A stretch of DNA of 64,000 bases from Ganaspis brasiliensis (lineage: Eukaryota; Arthropoda; Insecta; Hymenoptera; Figitidae), in the NCBI GenBank assembly GCA_037103525.1, contig JAZKLR010000023.1, forward strand, positions 1,922,001 through 1,986,000, given 5' to 3'. The position numbers and the translations under genes are program-made. How positions within the stretch are numbered: the first letter of the stretch is position 1; each line of letters begins with the position of its first letter. Under the pieces are notes generated by a model that was not told the origin of the DNA, did not search any database, and was given only the letters and a program-made list of their open reading frames with translations. Below are positions 47,163 to 58,960 of this stretch, in pieces.

Positions 47163-49049
47163 ATTAATAAAAAGTAATAACAAATTTTAGCATTTTATGA
47201 GCCCAGGATGAGACTATTTTTGTGAAAACAGAATTTCAATGACGTAAAATTATTAAAATATTCGTAGACTCTATTCTTTCCATGGTCACAAAACCATTAG
47301 CGTCAGCAACTAATTTACCCAGGCGTTAAGACAATTAAAGTGAAGTAATTTGAGTAACTTTGTTCCAGATAAATTGGAAATACTAGACAGAATTACGGAG
47401 AGCATTGTTTCTAATTGTAAATCGTCTAAAATGGTCGATTAACTTGACAAAAAAGAAATTGTAAACTCGCAGTAATTATACAATAAAGTCACTTATTTCT
47501 CACGGGTTTTTAGAATTAATTTGGCTCGTTTAAAATGCAAATTTATTATCATTTTCAATAGAATTCTTCAAAAGATACTTGGAATTTTTCATTAAGTTAC
47601 ATTGTAACAAAATTTTAGTTTATTCAAATTAATTTCATTGATTAAATATGTAGTTTTTTTGTGGGCTTTGAAAGCCGAATGAAGCATAAAACTATTAATA
47701 AATTATTATTTATTTATTTTATTTTAATGTTTAACAGTAAATTTTTAACTAATTATTAAAAAAATAGTTTCTTTCATTGATGCAAGAATTATTATATATT
47801 GTTTTTAAGAATAATTGATTTTTATTTTGCTAATATTATTATTGAAAGAAATATAAACAATTTTATTTGACAGACAGAATCATTTCACAAAGATATATGG
47901 TATACCATTATTATTTAAAACAAATGAAAATCAATTTTGGAAATGAAACATAATGCTCGTTAAATTGAAAACCAAATTTCACAAATAAATTTTTCAAATA
48001 ATCTCTGAATCGGAAATTAATGCAGAAAATTAATCTTTTGAAAATATAAAACAATGTTCTTTCTGTTCCAAATAATATTTAACAAAAAAAAAAAATTATA
48101 ATATTCAAATTGAGAAAGAAAAATTTTAATTCTTGTATAGATTTTTGTCGCGTTAAATAACAATGACTCCCTCCCCCCTCTACTTGAAAAGTATTTTTTT
48201 ACACTAAAAAAAAAAGGTAAAGAAATATAAAAAAAAGTATTTTTCATTTTATTTTATTTATATTGTAAAGCTATTTTTAATTATTAATTTGATGCTTGGT
48301 CTACTTTGTTTTATAACCACTTTTTTTGCGTAGGTTAAAAAACAATACCACCAGGTATTTTCGACGGTATTTTGCAGCAGGTACTGAACCTTTCATTACA
48401 TTTCTTTTATATTGTGACGCTCTTTTTGATGAATATTTTTATTTTTCATTATTATACCTTGGAACTCGTACTTATATCGTTAATTTACTGAAAAGAAAAA
48501 ATAAATTAATACATAGGTAAAATAATAAACTAGTTTTATACTTGTTTAGAATAAAACATGGGTTAATTCAGCTAAAAAAAATTACTGATTTTTAAAAAAA
48601 GTACTGAATAGAAATTACTAAATTCTCTAAAAAAACTGCACTTGATGAAAAGTACTTCAATCACTCAAACATTGAACTTTATCAATCAATGCTAAATAAG
48701 CAAGTTTAGAAATTCTGATCGGATGAATAATTAGTTAGTGATGCACATCAAGCTAAGTTCGTTCAAAATAGTATTAAAAAACGAGAATCTCCTGGAAACT
48801 ACATTGAAAGCAAACGAATCTAATGTTATTTTTATTCTTTTATGACAGGAGAGATGTTCGTTTGTACATTGCTAATGTCATCAAATTATCACTCTAGTTG
48901 GACTATTGATAATCATTTATCGGATAAATGTTGTAACATCTGAAACTAAATCCACATTAATAACTAAACTCGATATTAGTGTTTTCTGTCCAAGATCATC
49001 ATCCCATCTGCTTTGGATGCATCTCTCTTAAATTCAGTTAAAAGTTTTA
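47163..49049. other. AT-rich DNA, no gene supported
   Basis: Short ORFs near 48017-48247 (-) and 48326-48520 (+) lack support. No repeat with clear ends was seen. Confidence 0.4.
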
Positions 49050-49774
49050 ACAAAAATCAATCCTGAAGGTCGTGCGGCAGTGAAAAGGAAGAAAGCAAAT
49101 TTTTCTGGAAATAGAACAAATTTCTGCCAATGGAGAGAGAATAGAAAAGAGGAAATTGGTGGAAAGAGGATTTCTGGGAATAGAAAAGGATTTCTGTCAC
49201 TATAAAGGAAAGGATTTCTAGAAATAGAGATATTAGGTGAAGGTGGTAATTTAAGAAAGAAGTCCGATCAAGCAGAATACGATAGGGAGTGCCGTCAAGT
49301 CATCTAGAAGGGATCGAGAAAAGCTAAACTTGAACGAGCGCAAACAATAGCTGGTTAGTTTCGATAGGTTCATAGTATATACTGGTATTTGTGATATTAT
49401 AAAGATTGCCCCGCACGAACAAACGGCAGGAAGGGATCGTCGTAGGGGAGATCAGAGTATCGCCATAGCTAATCGTACCACCCAAGGTGGCACAGATTGA
49501 GAGCCCCATCAACACACATCCTCTTCTGACAGGCCGATAAAACCAACAGCCACGGATACCATCGACTCCAATCAGTATAGGATAGGCTGATTGTGTCTAC
49601 CAGCTACCGAGACTTGACAGTTTTGTCTTTGTCGTTGTGTGCACCAGCGACCGCCATTTTTCAAGCTCGTCGCACGTCCCCATTAGAGCGCGCCGTACGG
49701 CACTTCCGGTCAACCGGAAGTCACAGTCCATGTGAACGAGCTCAGAACGTCTCGTCAGGATTCGCGGAAACAAC
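49050..49774 (+). promoter_or_regulatory. GC-richer island, candidate housekeeping promoter and 5' UTR
   Basis: The GC content rises sharply here. Close to the candidate start there is GACCGCCATTTTTCAAG near 49649 and a palindrome ACTTCCGGTCAACCGGAAGT at 49702-49721, which carries two opposed ETS-type CCGGAAGT sites. This layout is typical of TATA-less housekeeping promoters. The left part (49060-49260) is purine-rich with repeated GGATTTCTG/AGGAAAGG words. A minus-strand frame open at 49324-49590 is not recognised. Confidence 0.35.
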
Positions 49775-49794
49775 ATGGAAGTTGCTACTGAGCT
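49775..49794 (+). CDS. Candidate first coding exon of an unknown gene (MEVATEL...)
   Basis: An ATG in good context (ACAACATGG) directly follows the candidate promoter. It reads Met-Glu-Val-Ala-Thr-Glu and two bases of the next codon, then a donor CT|GTACGTATTATG. If real, the rest of the gene lies downstream, beyond transposon-rich DNA and possibly outside the window. Seven residues are too few to name a family. Confidence 0.3.
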
Positions 49795-49983
49795 GTACGT
49801 ATTATGTGTTTTTTTTTTCAATTCCAAGTTGATATTTAGGTTCTAGATAACTTCACCTTCTTAGAAATACGCAATAATGAGTAACAATGTTCTGGTGTTT
49901 AGAAACATTAGACGAACTTACGAAACTTCTGATTCTTGTAAACTCTTATTAGGGACTACTATTCTATACTTTAGTCCTCGGAA

Positions 49984-50014
49984 CTGATGATCTTGTGAAG
50001 ATGACAAGGTCGAT
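49984..50014 (+). ncRNA. Possible decayed hammerhead-type ribozyme core
   Basis: CTGATGA at 49984-49990 is followed by a short hairpin (CTTGT / ACAAG, 49992-50008) and CGATA, where a hammerhead would have CGAAA. A GTC trinucleotide about 10 bases upstream could be the cleavage site. Such motifs are known in Penelope-like and other retroelements. One core base differs, so activity is unlikely; identity is tentative. Confidence 0.2.
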
Positions 50015-50146
50015 AGGCAACAAGTCGCACTGTTTTCAATCCATAATGATTGAAATGCACATGCTTTCAATCCGTAGAGTGTGAAATTTAAAATAATTCA
50101 AACAAATAAGCTTTCAATCTATACAGTGTGAATCTCCTTACATATA

Positions 50147-51139
50147 CACTACCGGTCAAAATTGTGGGACCACTTACAAAAATGGGATTAAAAAATGACT
50201 GTCTTAAAATGTTGATAACTTTGTCAGATATAAACGAAATGGAATTTTTTGTAGACCATTGGAAAGCTTATAAAATTTGCCGATAAATGGTCCTATCTTA
50301 AAGCTTTTTCGATTAATAGAAACGGAGATTTAATATGATAATTGATGTTTTTGTCAACGATATTATAGGTAACTATAATTTAAACACCTTAAAAAAATGT
50401 ATAACATCTTTAGATTTATGTATTTTAAAATTTTATATTGTTTTTTATAGTCTTGAAAAAGGTTGGGATCCCAACCGAAACATTGACTTTAAATAAATAA
50501 ACAACATTACAAACCAGTACAGGCCATCAAACAAATTATTAATATGATAAAGACAGATCAGTTTTTCGTATTTTGTAAATTTTCATTGTTCAAGTTCGGT
50601 CGGCTGGAATTTCTAGAAAAGTAATTGGAAAATTTTGAAATTAAGCTAAATTAAACCTTAAACTATTAGCTTTAAAATGGACCAAAGAAAATTAATATAT
50701 CTTGACTTGTTTAAAAGTTATTACTCAATGTATGATACGAAAAAATGCAACGATTCAATACACATTTACTTATAACTTTTGAACCCTTCAAGATATTTTA
50801 ATTTTCTTTGGATTATTTTAAATCTAATAGTTCGAGGTTAAATTTAGTTCAGTTTCAAAAATGTCCAATTACTTTTCTAGAAAATGCAGGTTAGGAAACT
50901 TAAACAATATAAATTCACAAAAAAAATCGAAAAGTTCACCTGTCTTTGTCACATTAAATCTCCGTTTCTATTAATTAAAAAAAACTTTAAAATATGACCA
51001 TTTAACGGCAAATTTTATAAGCTTTCTAATGATCTATGATAAATTTAATTTCACTAATATTTAACAGAATTATCAACATTTTGAGACGGTCATGTTTTAA
51101 TCCCATTTTTGTAAGTGGTCCCATAAGTAGCCGGTAGTG
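50147..51139. mobile_element. Tc1-type foldback MITE, CACTACCGGTCAAAATTGTG ends
   Basis: TA at 50145-50146 and 51140-51141. The left end CACTACCGGTCAAAATTGTG and the right end in reverse CACTACCGGCTACTTATGGG lead into long arms that pair through GGGACCACTTACAAAAATGG, AGCTTATAAAATTTGCCG, AGAAACGGAGATTTAAT, TCTAGAAAAGTAATTGGA and further. Almost the whole element is a palindrome centred near 50740. It has no transposase ORF. The left arm is broken by a 198-bp insertion. Confidence 0.88.
50341..50538 (+). mobile_element. 198-bp retroelement-like insertion in the left arm of the foldback
   Basis: The 11-bp sequence TTAATATGATA is repeated at 50330-50340 and 50539-50549. The opposite arm reads straight through this point (ATTTAATGTGACAAAGACAG in reverse), which proves the insertion. 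The insert contains the perfect hairpin GGTTGGGATCCCAACC followed at once by GAAAC (50461-50481) and TAAATAAATAAAC, a layout seen near the 3' ends of Penelope-like elements. No ORF is present. Family assignment is inference. Confidence 0.7.
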
Positions 51140-51661
51140 TATGTTCCACTTCAAAAACAGTTTCGCTATTATGTATTATTCATGAGAAACAGTTTAAATA
51201 ATTGATTAAAAGCTTTTAAATTATGTGCAGTGTTTAAAATTAAACTTAACAATATTTACTTTTTCCAAAAAACTCTGGAAAATGCGACATTTGTGTATGT
51301 TAAAAAAGTGTATACTATAGTGCTATTTTCTATAGGATTATCCAAAAACAAAAAGTGTCTTGTTAAGTAAACAGAATTATCACTTAACAGCAGTTTAAAA
51401 TATTAAAATATTTATCTGTCCTAATGAATCAGCAATATAAAAAGATTATAGTTAAACTTAACCTCACTTTCTGTCAAATGTCAAAATAGTAAACTTATAT
51501 TCGTAATATTTATAATTAAGATCGCATTTTCCTGTAATTTCTAGAAAAAGGGAAATAACGAAGAGTGACAACGTCTCATATAAAAGGCATTAAAAAACCT
51601 TAAGCTCTATTATCATTTTTAAAGAACATATATTGTCGAATTCTAACCTACACTTCGTGAT

Positions 51662-52310
51662 TACCAAAACCGAAAATTATAAAAATTTCTGTGTATTCTT
51701 TGGGGGAAAAATATATTTCTTAATTTTACATAAATTTACAAATTTTCCAATATTTCCTCAAAATTTTGCATCTGCTTTATTTAAGCAGTTTTCAATTAAT
51801 TTTCTTCAATTCTAAAATCTATACCTATATAGTTTAAAATATGCTGTAAAAATAAAATAAATATTTTGGAACATCTTAAATCTCCTAGTAAATAATTATT
51901 TCAAATAGAATTTTTATAAACCAAATCTTGCTGCTGATTTTGTATATTCATATCAGAGTTTTTTTTTTTTTTTTTTTGATAAAAATTAAAATAAAATTAT
52001 TTTATTCTTGAAAAAAAAAACTCTGAATTGAATATAGAAAATCAGCATCGAGATTTGCTTTGTGAAAATTTTGTGTGACATTATTTTCTTGGAGATTTAA
52101 GAACAAAATATTTCTTTTATTTTTATAGCATATTTGGAACTAGATTTTAGAGTTGAAGAAAATTACTTGAAAACTGTTTAAATAAAGCAAATGCACGATT
52201 TTGAGGAAATATTGGAAAATTTGTAAATTTTTGCCAAATTAAGAAATATATTTTTTTCCCCCAAAGAAATTATAGAAATTTTTATAATTTTGACTTTATT
52301 AGTTTAGTAC
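51662..52310. repeat. ~650-bp long hairpin (foldback)
   Basis: The left arm from AAAACCGAAAATTATAAAAA to ATATCAGAGTTTTTTT pairs with the right arm from AAAAACTCTGAATTGAATAT to TAGAAATTTTTATAATTTTG. Landmarks such as CCAATATTTCCTCAAAATTT and TTTGAGGAAATATTGG, and CTTTATTTAAGCAG and CTGTTTAAATAAAGC, mirror each other. Arms are about 310 bp with modest divergence and the loop is short and AT-rich (about 51980-52005). No clear terminal motif or target duplication was found. Confidence 0.85.
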
Positions 52311-53351
52311 AATAATCCTAAATTGTTAAGACGATAAAAACTTCGCTGCAACAACAAATCGGATTTGTTATGACTTCATAATAGACTCATAAAACCTTGT
52401 AATATTAAAATTTTATTTTCTAAGAAGGTGTAAATTTAACTAGAACCTAGATTTCAACTTGTTTCTATATTATGAACTAATATCTTTAAAAACCTTACAA
52501 CTCCAAATAAAAAACAAATTCTTTCTAATGACAGGCTTCACAGTGACAATGAACAATATTTTAGGCGAAATAGGGGACTGAATACTTAAAAATAGGGAAC
52601 TTTTAGGTTACTTTAAAATGTTTATAAATAAACATAAATAATTTATATACCCGTAATTGATTTTCAGGACCAAACATTTTGTAGTCCAAATTTTAAAAAA
52701 GTTCTTCTGATATTATTGACTTATTAACTTGTAGGATAAAAAGTATTTTATTTATAAAAAAGAGCATGCTCGCTTAATTTGAATCAGTTAAAAATAACTG
52801 ATTTACATTGAAAAATGGAGAAAATTTTTTAAAAAAAGTATCACAAACAATGAAAATATAATAAAAAGTATTAAAAAATATAAATACAATGGAAAATAAA
52901 CTTAAAAAACAGTACGAATAAAATAAGAAAATGTAAAAAGATTAATAAAAATTATATAAAAGAAATGAGAATTCTTTAAAAATGAAAAAGTTTAGGAAAT
53001 TATTCACAAAATGAAGAAAATTTAAAATGAATGTGTAAATAACTTAACGAAATAAAAGAAAAAAACTTTTCAAGCATTAGATTTTATTTTTAAAACAGTT
53101 TTAAAAATAAATACTGTTACACAGTTATAAAATCTAGAAATTATATCAAAGAGTGAATAAATTTGAGCAAAAATACACAAAATGTAAAAAAATTTAAATT
53201 TTAAAAAAGAAAAACGAGAAAATAACCAGATAAATGATAAACAATTTATGCTCTCCCGCTACTTTAAAATATCAAAAATAGATAAAAAAATCAATGCGAA
53301 AATAAATAAATTTTTCGCAAAGTTATAAAAACAAAATTAAGTAAAATAAAC
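52311..53351. other. AT-rich DNA, no gene seen
   Basis: Purine-leaning AT-rich sequence without clear repeat period or ORF. Confidence 0.4.
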
Positions 53352-53353
53352 TA

Positions 53354-53540
53354 CACTCAGAAAAAAATTTGTTTGCGACAACCAAACTTCAGTTAAAGAA
53401 ATAAATTTTTTTTGAAACAACCAAATTTTGGTTGAAACAATAGAATTGTTTTGTTGATTTAACCAAAATTTGGTTGTTTTAACCAAAATTTGTTTCTTTA
53501 ACTGAAGTTTGGTTGTCACAAACAAATTTTTTTTTGAGTG
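53354..53540. mobile_element. 187-bp foldback MITE, CACTCARAAAAAAATTTGTT ends
   Basis: TA at 53352-53353 and 53541-53542. The arms pair almost perfectly: CACTCAGAAAAAAATTTGTT on the left, CACTCAAAAAAAAATTTGTT in reverse from the right, then CAACCAAACTTCAGTTAAAG in both arms. Inner AACCAAAATTTGGTT palindromes make nearly the whole element self-complementary. The 62-codon minus-strand ORF here is an artefact. Confidence 0.88.
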
Positions 53541-53676
53541 TAAAATAGTTTGCGTAAAAAGAAGAAAATCTATAACACAAAAAAAATTACAAGCAGAAGA
53601 AAATAAAAATACCGAAAAAAAAACAAAATACTAAAAAAACTTTTTGAAGAATAAAAAATAATAAGGAAAAAATTTA

Positions 53677-53987
53677 CTCTCTAAATCTGAATTAGTGGTT
53701 TTCTACTAATGAATTAACGAAAAGTAAACTATTATTAAAATAGTAAGAATTTTATTAATTCTTAGTAGAGAACTACTAATTTTGTAGTAGAAAACTACTA
53801 GTTAAATTAGTAAAAAAATCTACTTTTTTTAAAAGTAAAGTTTCACTATTTCAATTAGTAGTTTTCTACTAAGAATTAGTAGTTTTCTACTATACGAATT
53901 AGAGAAAAATGAGCCATGAATTTGACTAATTCATAGTAGTTTTCTACTAATTCTTAGTAGAAAACTACTAATTCAGATTTAGAGAGA
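53677..53987. mobile_element. MITE, CTCTCTAAATC family, copy 2
   Basis: TA at 53675-53676 and 53988-53989. Termini CTCTCTAAATCTGAATTAGT are identical over 20 bp in both orientations. The interior is built from TAGTAGAAAACTACTA-type self-complementary words repeated many times. It shares its ends with the copy at 15620-15930. Confidence 0.88.
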
Positions 53988-54550
53988 TAGTTTTTCGAAA
54001 AAATGATAGTTCTTTTAAACTTGAAAGAAATGGAAACAATGATTATTATATTAGAAAAATTCATTAAAAAATCAAAGAATGATAAAAGAAAATTGTCAAG
54101 GAAGGAAAATATGTATAATAAAGAAAATTTAATCAAAATGAAACATAGAATAATTAATTTTCAACTCTTGAGTTTTGAATGTACCTAAAGTTTTGGTAAA
54201 TTAAAAATTAAAATTAATTAAATAAAATATAAATTAAAAAATATATATAATTATTGCCGACGCAATATCTTTTAAAATACTTTAAAAAATGTTTTAGGTA
54301 TAAAATATTATTAATTTTGTATTTCTAAAGGATGAAAGCACCCCCTGAAAAATAAGTTTAAAAAAAATATTTTTTTAATTTCGTTCGTACGGACATTTGA
54401 AACTTCAGATATACATGAATTTTGAAATAATTGTAATTTAAAAGTTTAAAAAAATTAAAGTTTGATTCAACTGGAGTTTGCGATTTATTTAAATTATACA
54501 AAGAATTACTAATCTGGTCATGAAAATAAAAAAATTTTCTAATCTTTTTA

Positions 54551-54798
54551 CAAAATCCCAGTATATCCATTAATTTTTACTATAAAAACTATTAATCTGA
54601 GATAAACGTGCAAAAAGAATTTTTTTCCCAGCAAAGATAGTAAAGTTCCAATTCAGGATAGGAATATTTACAATTTTTTTAGAAAAAATTTCCTTTCGTG
54701 CATTGAAAATTTACTATCTTCGCTGGGAAAAATTTTCGTTTTACACATCCCAGATTAGAAACCTGATAGTAAAAATCATTAACTAAAGTGTTTCAGTG
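54551..54798. mobile_element. ~248-bp foldback MITE with CCCAGC(A/G)AAGATAGTAAA arms
   Basis: The inner arms TTTTTCCCAGCAAAGATAGT and the reverse complement of TTTACTATCTTCGCTGGGAA pair. Pairing extends outwards through TAATCTG and TTAATTTTTACTAT to weak outer ends flanked by TA (54549-54550 and 54799-54800). The outer ends are decayed. Confidence 0.65.
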
Positions 54799-54800
54799 TA

Positions 54801-55527
54801 GATAACTTTTTAAATAACTTTTTTTTTTTTTTTTTTGAAAAATAGGGGATATTAGGAGAAAATGGTAGATATAGGGAACTTTTATAAGCAAAATAGGGAA
54901 CGCCTGCGAAGTCTTTAATAATGTATATCACGATAAGAAAAATTTGCCCTAGCTTGATAAAACCAAAATTTCAAAATTTATCACGAATCTTTTTTCCCCC
55001 CAAAACTAGTCAGAGATTAGAATAGTTTTCAATTAATCCAAGAAATTTAATTCGATATAAACGTTTGTACACTAAATCTTCTCTATTTACGTAACAATTA
55101 CAATTTAACACATAAAGGATGAGTAAATAGCAAACATTGCCAACCTCCCACTTTTCTTCGTGTAGTGTATCTCTGGAAGCACTTTATACCATTTTACACG
55201 TGCAATCATTTTCAAGTGAATACACAAGCTGATTTTAACGAACGAATTCAGAAAATGAAATGGTTTTCAACTTTAATGGCTACTTCATGCGGACAAACAA
55301 CCTAAGTGCGTAAATGCATGTGCGCAATAGGAGCAAATTATTCAAATCAATAGAATCCTAAATCTGAAGGAGCCTCTCTCCAAATTAACATTGCATTCGT
55401 CTAAGATGGAAATCGATTCCAGTCGAACTCGGAATTTTAAATGAAATGATATTTAAGAGGAGCTTTTTCTAGAATATTTTAAATAATCCTATATGGAGCA
55501 TTATTGATCCTTTAATGGATCATTCTT
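54801..55527. other. Mostly unique DNA, no gene supported
   Basis: Less repetitive, with some GC-richer text at 55130-55430, but no ORF or splice-bordered block that I can defend. Confidence 0.4.
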
Positions 55528-56061
55528 GAAACATACAGGGTGTCTATTCACCGGGAATTCCGAGAAAACCGGGAATTTGCCGGGAAAAAAAATTATATTC
55601 GGGAATTTCTAAAAATTTCAGCTAATTCGTTTTCATAATTCTTCAAATTCGCTTGAAATTTATTACTCGTTTTCGAAGTCTCTGATTGTGAAAACGATGT
55701 CAGATTTACCAATTTTTCAAAATTCAAAATGGTGGATCCAATATGGCAGACATATTTTGCAAAATTGCTCAAATTCACTTCAAACTTGTTACTCGGTGGT
55801 AATCCATGTTCCTGGTTACTAATCTGAAGTTAGATTTTCAAAATAGTAAAAGTGTAACAAGTTTCAAGCGAATTTGAGCATTTTCAGGGCTGCCAGTGAC
55901 TTACTTTTCTCATTTTTATTCATTTTTTGTAAAATTACTCACTATTACTCACTTTAAAAAAAATCACTTCTCTCACTTTCTTAGTAAAATAATGATTATT
56001 TATTATTATTATATACAATTATTTTCTTCAAATTTCAATAAATTTTGACATTGTTTAATTA

Positions 56062-56772
56062 CAGGGTGGCCACGTGTCAGTAAAGTCAGTAAAGTCAGGG
56101 AAATGACAGGAAAAAAATTTTGTGTCAGTAAAGTCAGGGATATGACAAGGAAAAAAGTTTTTTGTCAGGGAAAATAAAAAAATTGAGACGGACCATAGTG
56201 CCGTCAAAGTTACTATTTTTTTTGACAAAAATCTTTAGACAAAGTCAAAAATGAATCGATTTTTTTTTTTTTTTTTTTTTTTAATACTTATTAATGTTTG
56301 TACAATAATGCTTAACTACTAAACTAACTGAAGCTTAACTATTGTTTAGACAATCTAAAAATTGTTTGTAAACATTCTAAATTGTATTAGGACTCTAGGC
56401 CAATAGTGACGAATTAATTTTACACAAGAAACGAATTCTAAGTATGTAATGAAAAATTTTGAAGTGATTATATTGAAATACCTTGAAATCACTCTAAAAA
56501 AATGATTGTTTATATTGTATAAAGTTATTAACATTTTGTTTACTTAATATTAAAAGGCTTGATTTTTTAGTATCAACTTAAGCGTTGTAGTATAAACATT
56601 TGTGAGTATTTTTAAAAAATTAATATTAAAATTGGTTTATTTTTGAGTTGTTGGCAGATTTTTGTCTTTGCTCTGAATAAAAAAATTTTTGTCAGGGAAT
56701 TTTGTTGTAATGTCAGTAAAATGTCAGGGAAATGACAGGGAAATTGATAAACTGAATCTTGTAGCCACCCTG
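56062..56772. mobile_element. Nested CAGGGTGGCCACG-ended element (711 bp)
   Basis: The left end CAGGGTGGCCACGTGTCAGT and the right end in reverse CAGGGTGGCTACAAGATTCA share 9 of the first 10 bases. GTCAGGGAAATGACAGG repeats lie inside both ends. AATTA abuts both ends (56057-56061 and 56773-56777), a 5-bp target duplication. The surrounding AT array continues on both sides, so it inserted into the array. A poly-T tract lies at about 56260-56282. No ORF. Confidence 0.8.
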
Positions 56773-58960
56773 AATTAGTTTCCTCTAATTTTAATTATTT
56801 TTTTTTTTGATTTTTTAATTAATGTCTACAAATTTGTAATTTTTAAAACAGTGTTGTCAATTACTTTCGTCGTTTTTCAATTTTTCCATCAAATTTTAAT
56901 TACTTTTATCATTTTTCAATTATTTTCTGCATATTTCTATTAGTTTTAACATTTAAAAATTATTTTTATCAAATTTCAATAATTATTTTCAATCTTTTTT
57001 TTATGGTCATCAATTTCTCAATTTATTACAGTTTGCAATTTTTTTCTTCAAATTTCAGAAATTTTCTTCAATAATTTTATTATTATGTATCAATAATTTT
57101 TAAATACTTTACACGAATTAACAATTTTTTTTTTAAATTTAAAATTTTAATTTTTTGTAATTTCTCAATTTATTTTCTTCAAATTTCAATTATTTTTGTC
57201 ACTTCTCGACTATTTTTTCCTATTATAATTATTTTTCTCATTTTTTAATTGCTTTTAAAATTTTCAAATAATTTAGTCATTTCTCAATTATTCTCAATAT
57301 TTTCGACGTTGTTTTATTACTTCCTCCAAATTTTGTATTTATTTTCTTATATCTTTAAATTATTGTCATGAATGTTTTAATTTCTTACTTCAAATATCAT
57401 TTATTTTTTTATTTCAATTCTCAATTTTTTCAAATTTTAATTATTTTTAGCATTTTTCAAGTCTTTTTTTCAAATTTTTTATTTTTTACTTAATTTTTAA
57501 TTAGTTTTGTCACTTTTCAATTATTTGTCTCAAATTTTTATTATCTTTGTTATTTTTCACATATTACCTTCAAATTTAAATTTTTTGTGATTTCTCAATT
57601 ATTTTCTCCAAATTTTAGTTCTTTTTGTTATTTCTAGACTATTTTTTCCCATTTTAAATTATGTTTGTCATTTTTTAATTGTTTTCTAAAAACTTTCAAT
57701 TAATTTAGTAATTTCTCAATTATTGTCAATATTTTCGACGTTGTTTTATTACTTTCTCCAAATTTTGTATTTATTTTATTATATCTTTAAATTATTGTCA
57801 TGAATGTTTTAATTTCTTACTTCAATTATCATTTATTTTTTTATTTCAATTCTCAATTTTTTTCAAATTTTAATTATTTTTAGCATTTTTCAAGTCTTTT
57901 TTTCAAATTTTTTATTTTTTACTTAATTTTTAATTAGTTTTGTCACTTTTCAATTATTTGTCTCAAATTTTTATTATCTTTGTTATTTTTCACATATTAC
58001 CTTCAAATTAAAATTTTTTGTGATTTCTCAATTATTTTCTTCAAATTTCTGTTCTTTTTGTTATTTCTCGATTATTTTTTCTTATTATAATTATTTTTCT
58101 CATTTTTTAATTGCTTTTAAAATTTTCAATGAATTTAGTCATTTCTCAAATATTATCAATATTTTCGACATTTTTTTATTACCTACTTTCTCCAAATTTA
58201 ACTTATTTTCTTATATCTTTAAATTATTGTCATGGATTCTTTAATTTCTTACTTTAATTTACATTAAGTCTTTCAATTGTTTTTGTCATTTGTCAATTGC
58301 TTTTTATTTTTTATTATAATTATTTTTATCATTTTTCAAGTATTCTTTTCAAATTTCAAATTTTTTGGGATTTTGCATAATTTTGTCATTATTTAATTAT
58401 TTTCTTTAGACGTCAATTTTTATCTCTAATTTTTCAATTATTGATTTGTATTTTTTATTTTGTTTCTCCATATTTCAATTGTTTATGTCATTTTTTACAT
58501 CTTTTTTTTCAAATCATAAATTTTTTACATAATTTTAAATTAGTTTTATCATCTTTCATTTTTTTTCAAGGTTCAATTATTTTTGTCATTTCTTGACTAC
58601 TTGTTCCATTTTTTAATTATTTTTGTAATTTTCAATTATTTTTGTCATTTCTCAATTATTTTTTTTTTAATTTTAATTACTTTTATCATTTTCAAGTATT
58701 TTTTCAAATTTCTATAAATTTTATGATTTTTCAATTATTTAATTATTTTCTTTCATGGTCAATTTTTTTCTTCAATTTTTTAATTATGTATTGACATCAA
58801 ATTTTTATTTTGTTTTTCCATTTTTCAATTATTTTGTCATTTTCCAAGTCTTTTCTTCAAATTTTTAATTATTTACTTAATTTTTAATTAGTGTTGTCAT
58901 CTTTCATTTTATTTCTTCAAATTTCAATTATTTTTGTCATTTTCCAATTATTTTCTTCAA
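56773..58960. repeat. AT-rich array with ~430-bp higher-order units
   Basis: TTTCGACGTTG-type landmarks start at 57301, 57733 and 58163 (steps 432 and 430). Long stretches around them are nearly identical, for example ATTGTCATGAATGTTTTAAT and TTTTCAAGTCTTTTTTTCAA in the first two units. At least 2.5 units are present. ORFs inside are low complexity. Confidence 0.85.

Noticed and set aside
49324..49590. Minus-strand frame in the GC-richer island as a retroelement or gene fragment
   Set aside because: It is open for about 90 codons but shows no motif I recognise, so no product is named.
50030..50140. Three spaced words of the type TTTCAATCYRTA, superficially like CRISPR repeats
   Set aside because: Spacing is unequal, the words differ, only three exist and the genome is eukaryotic. 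It is a small degenerate tandem repeat.
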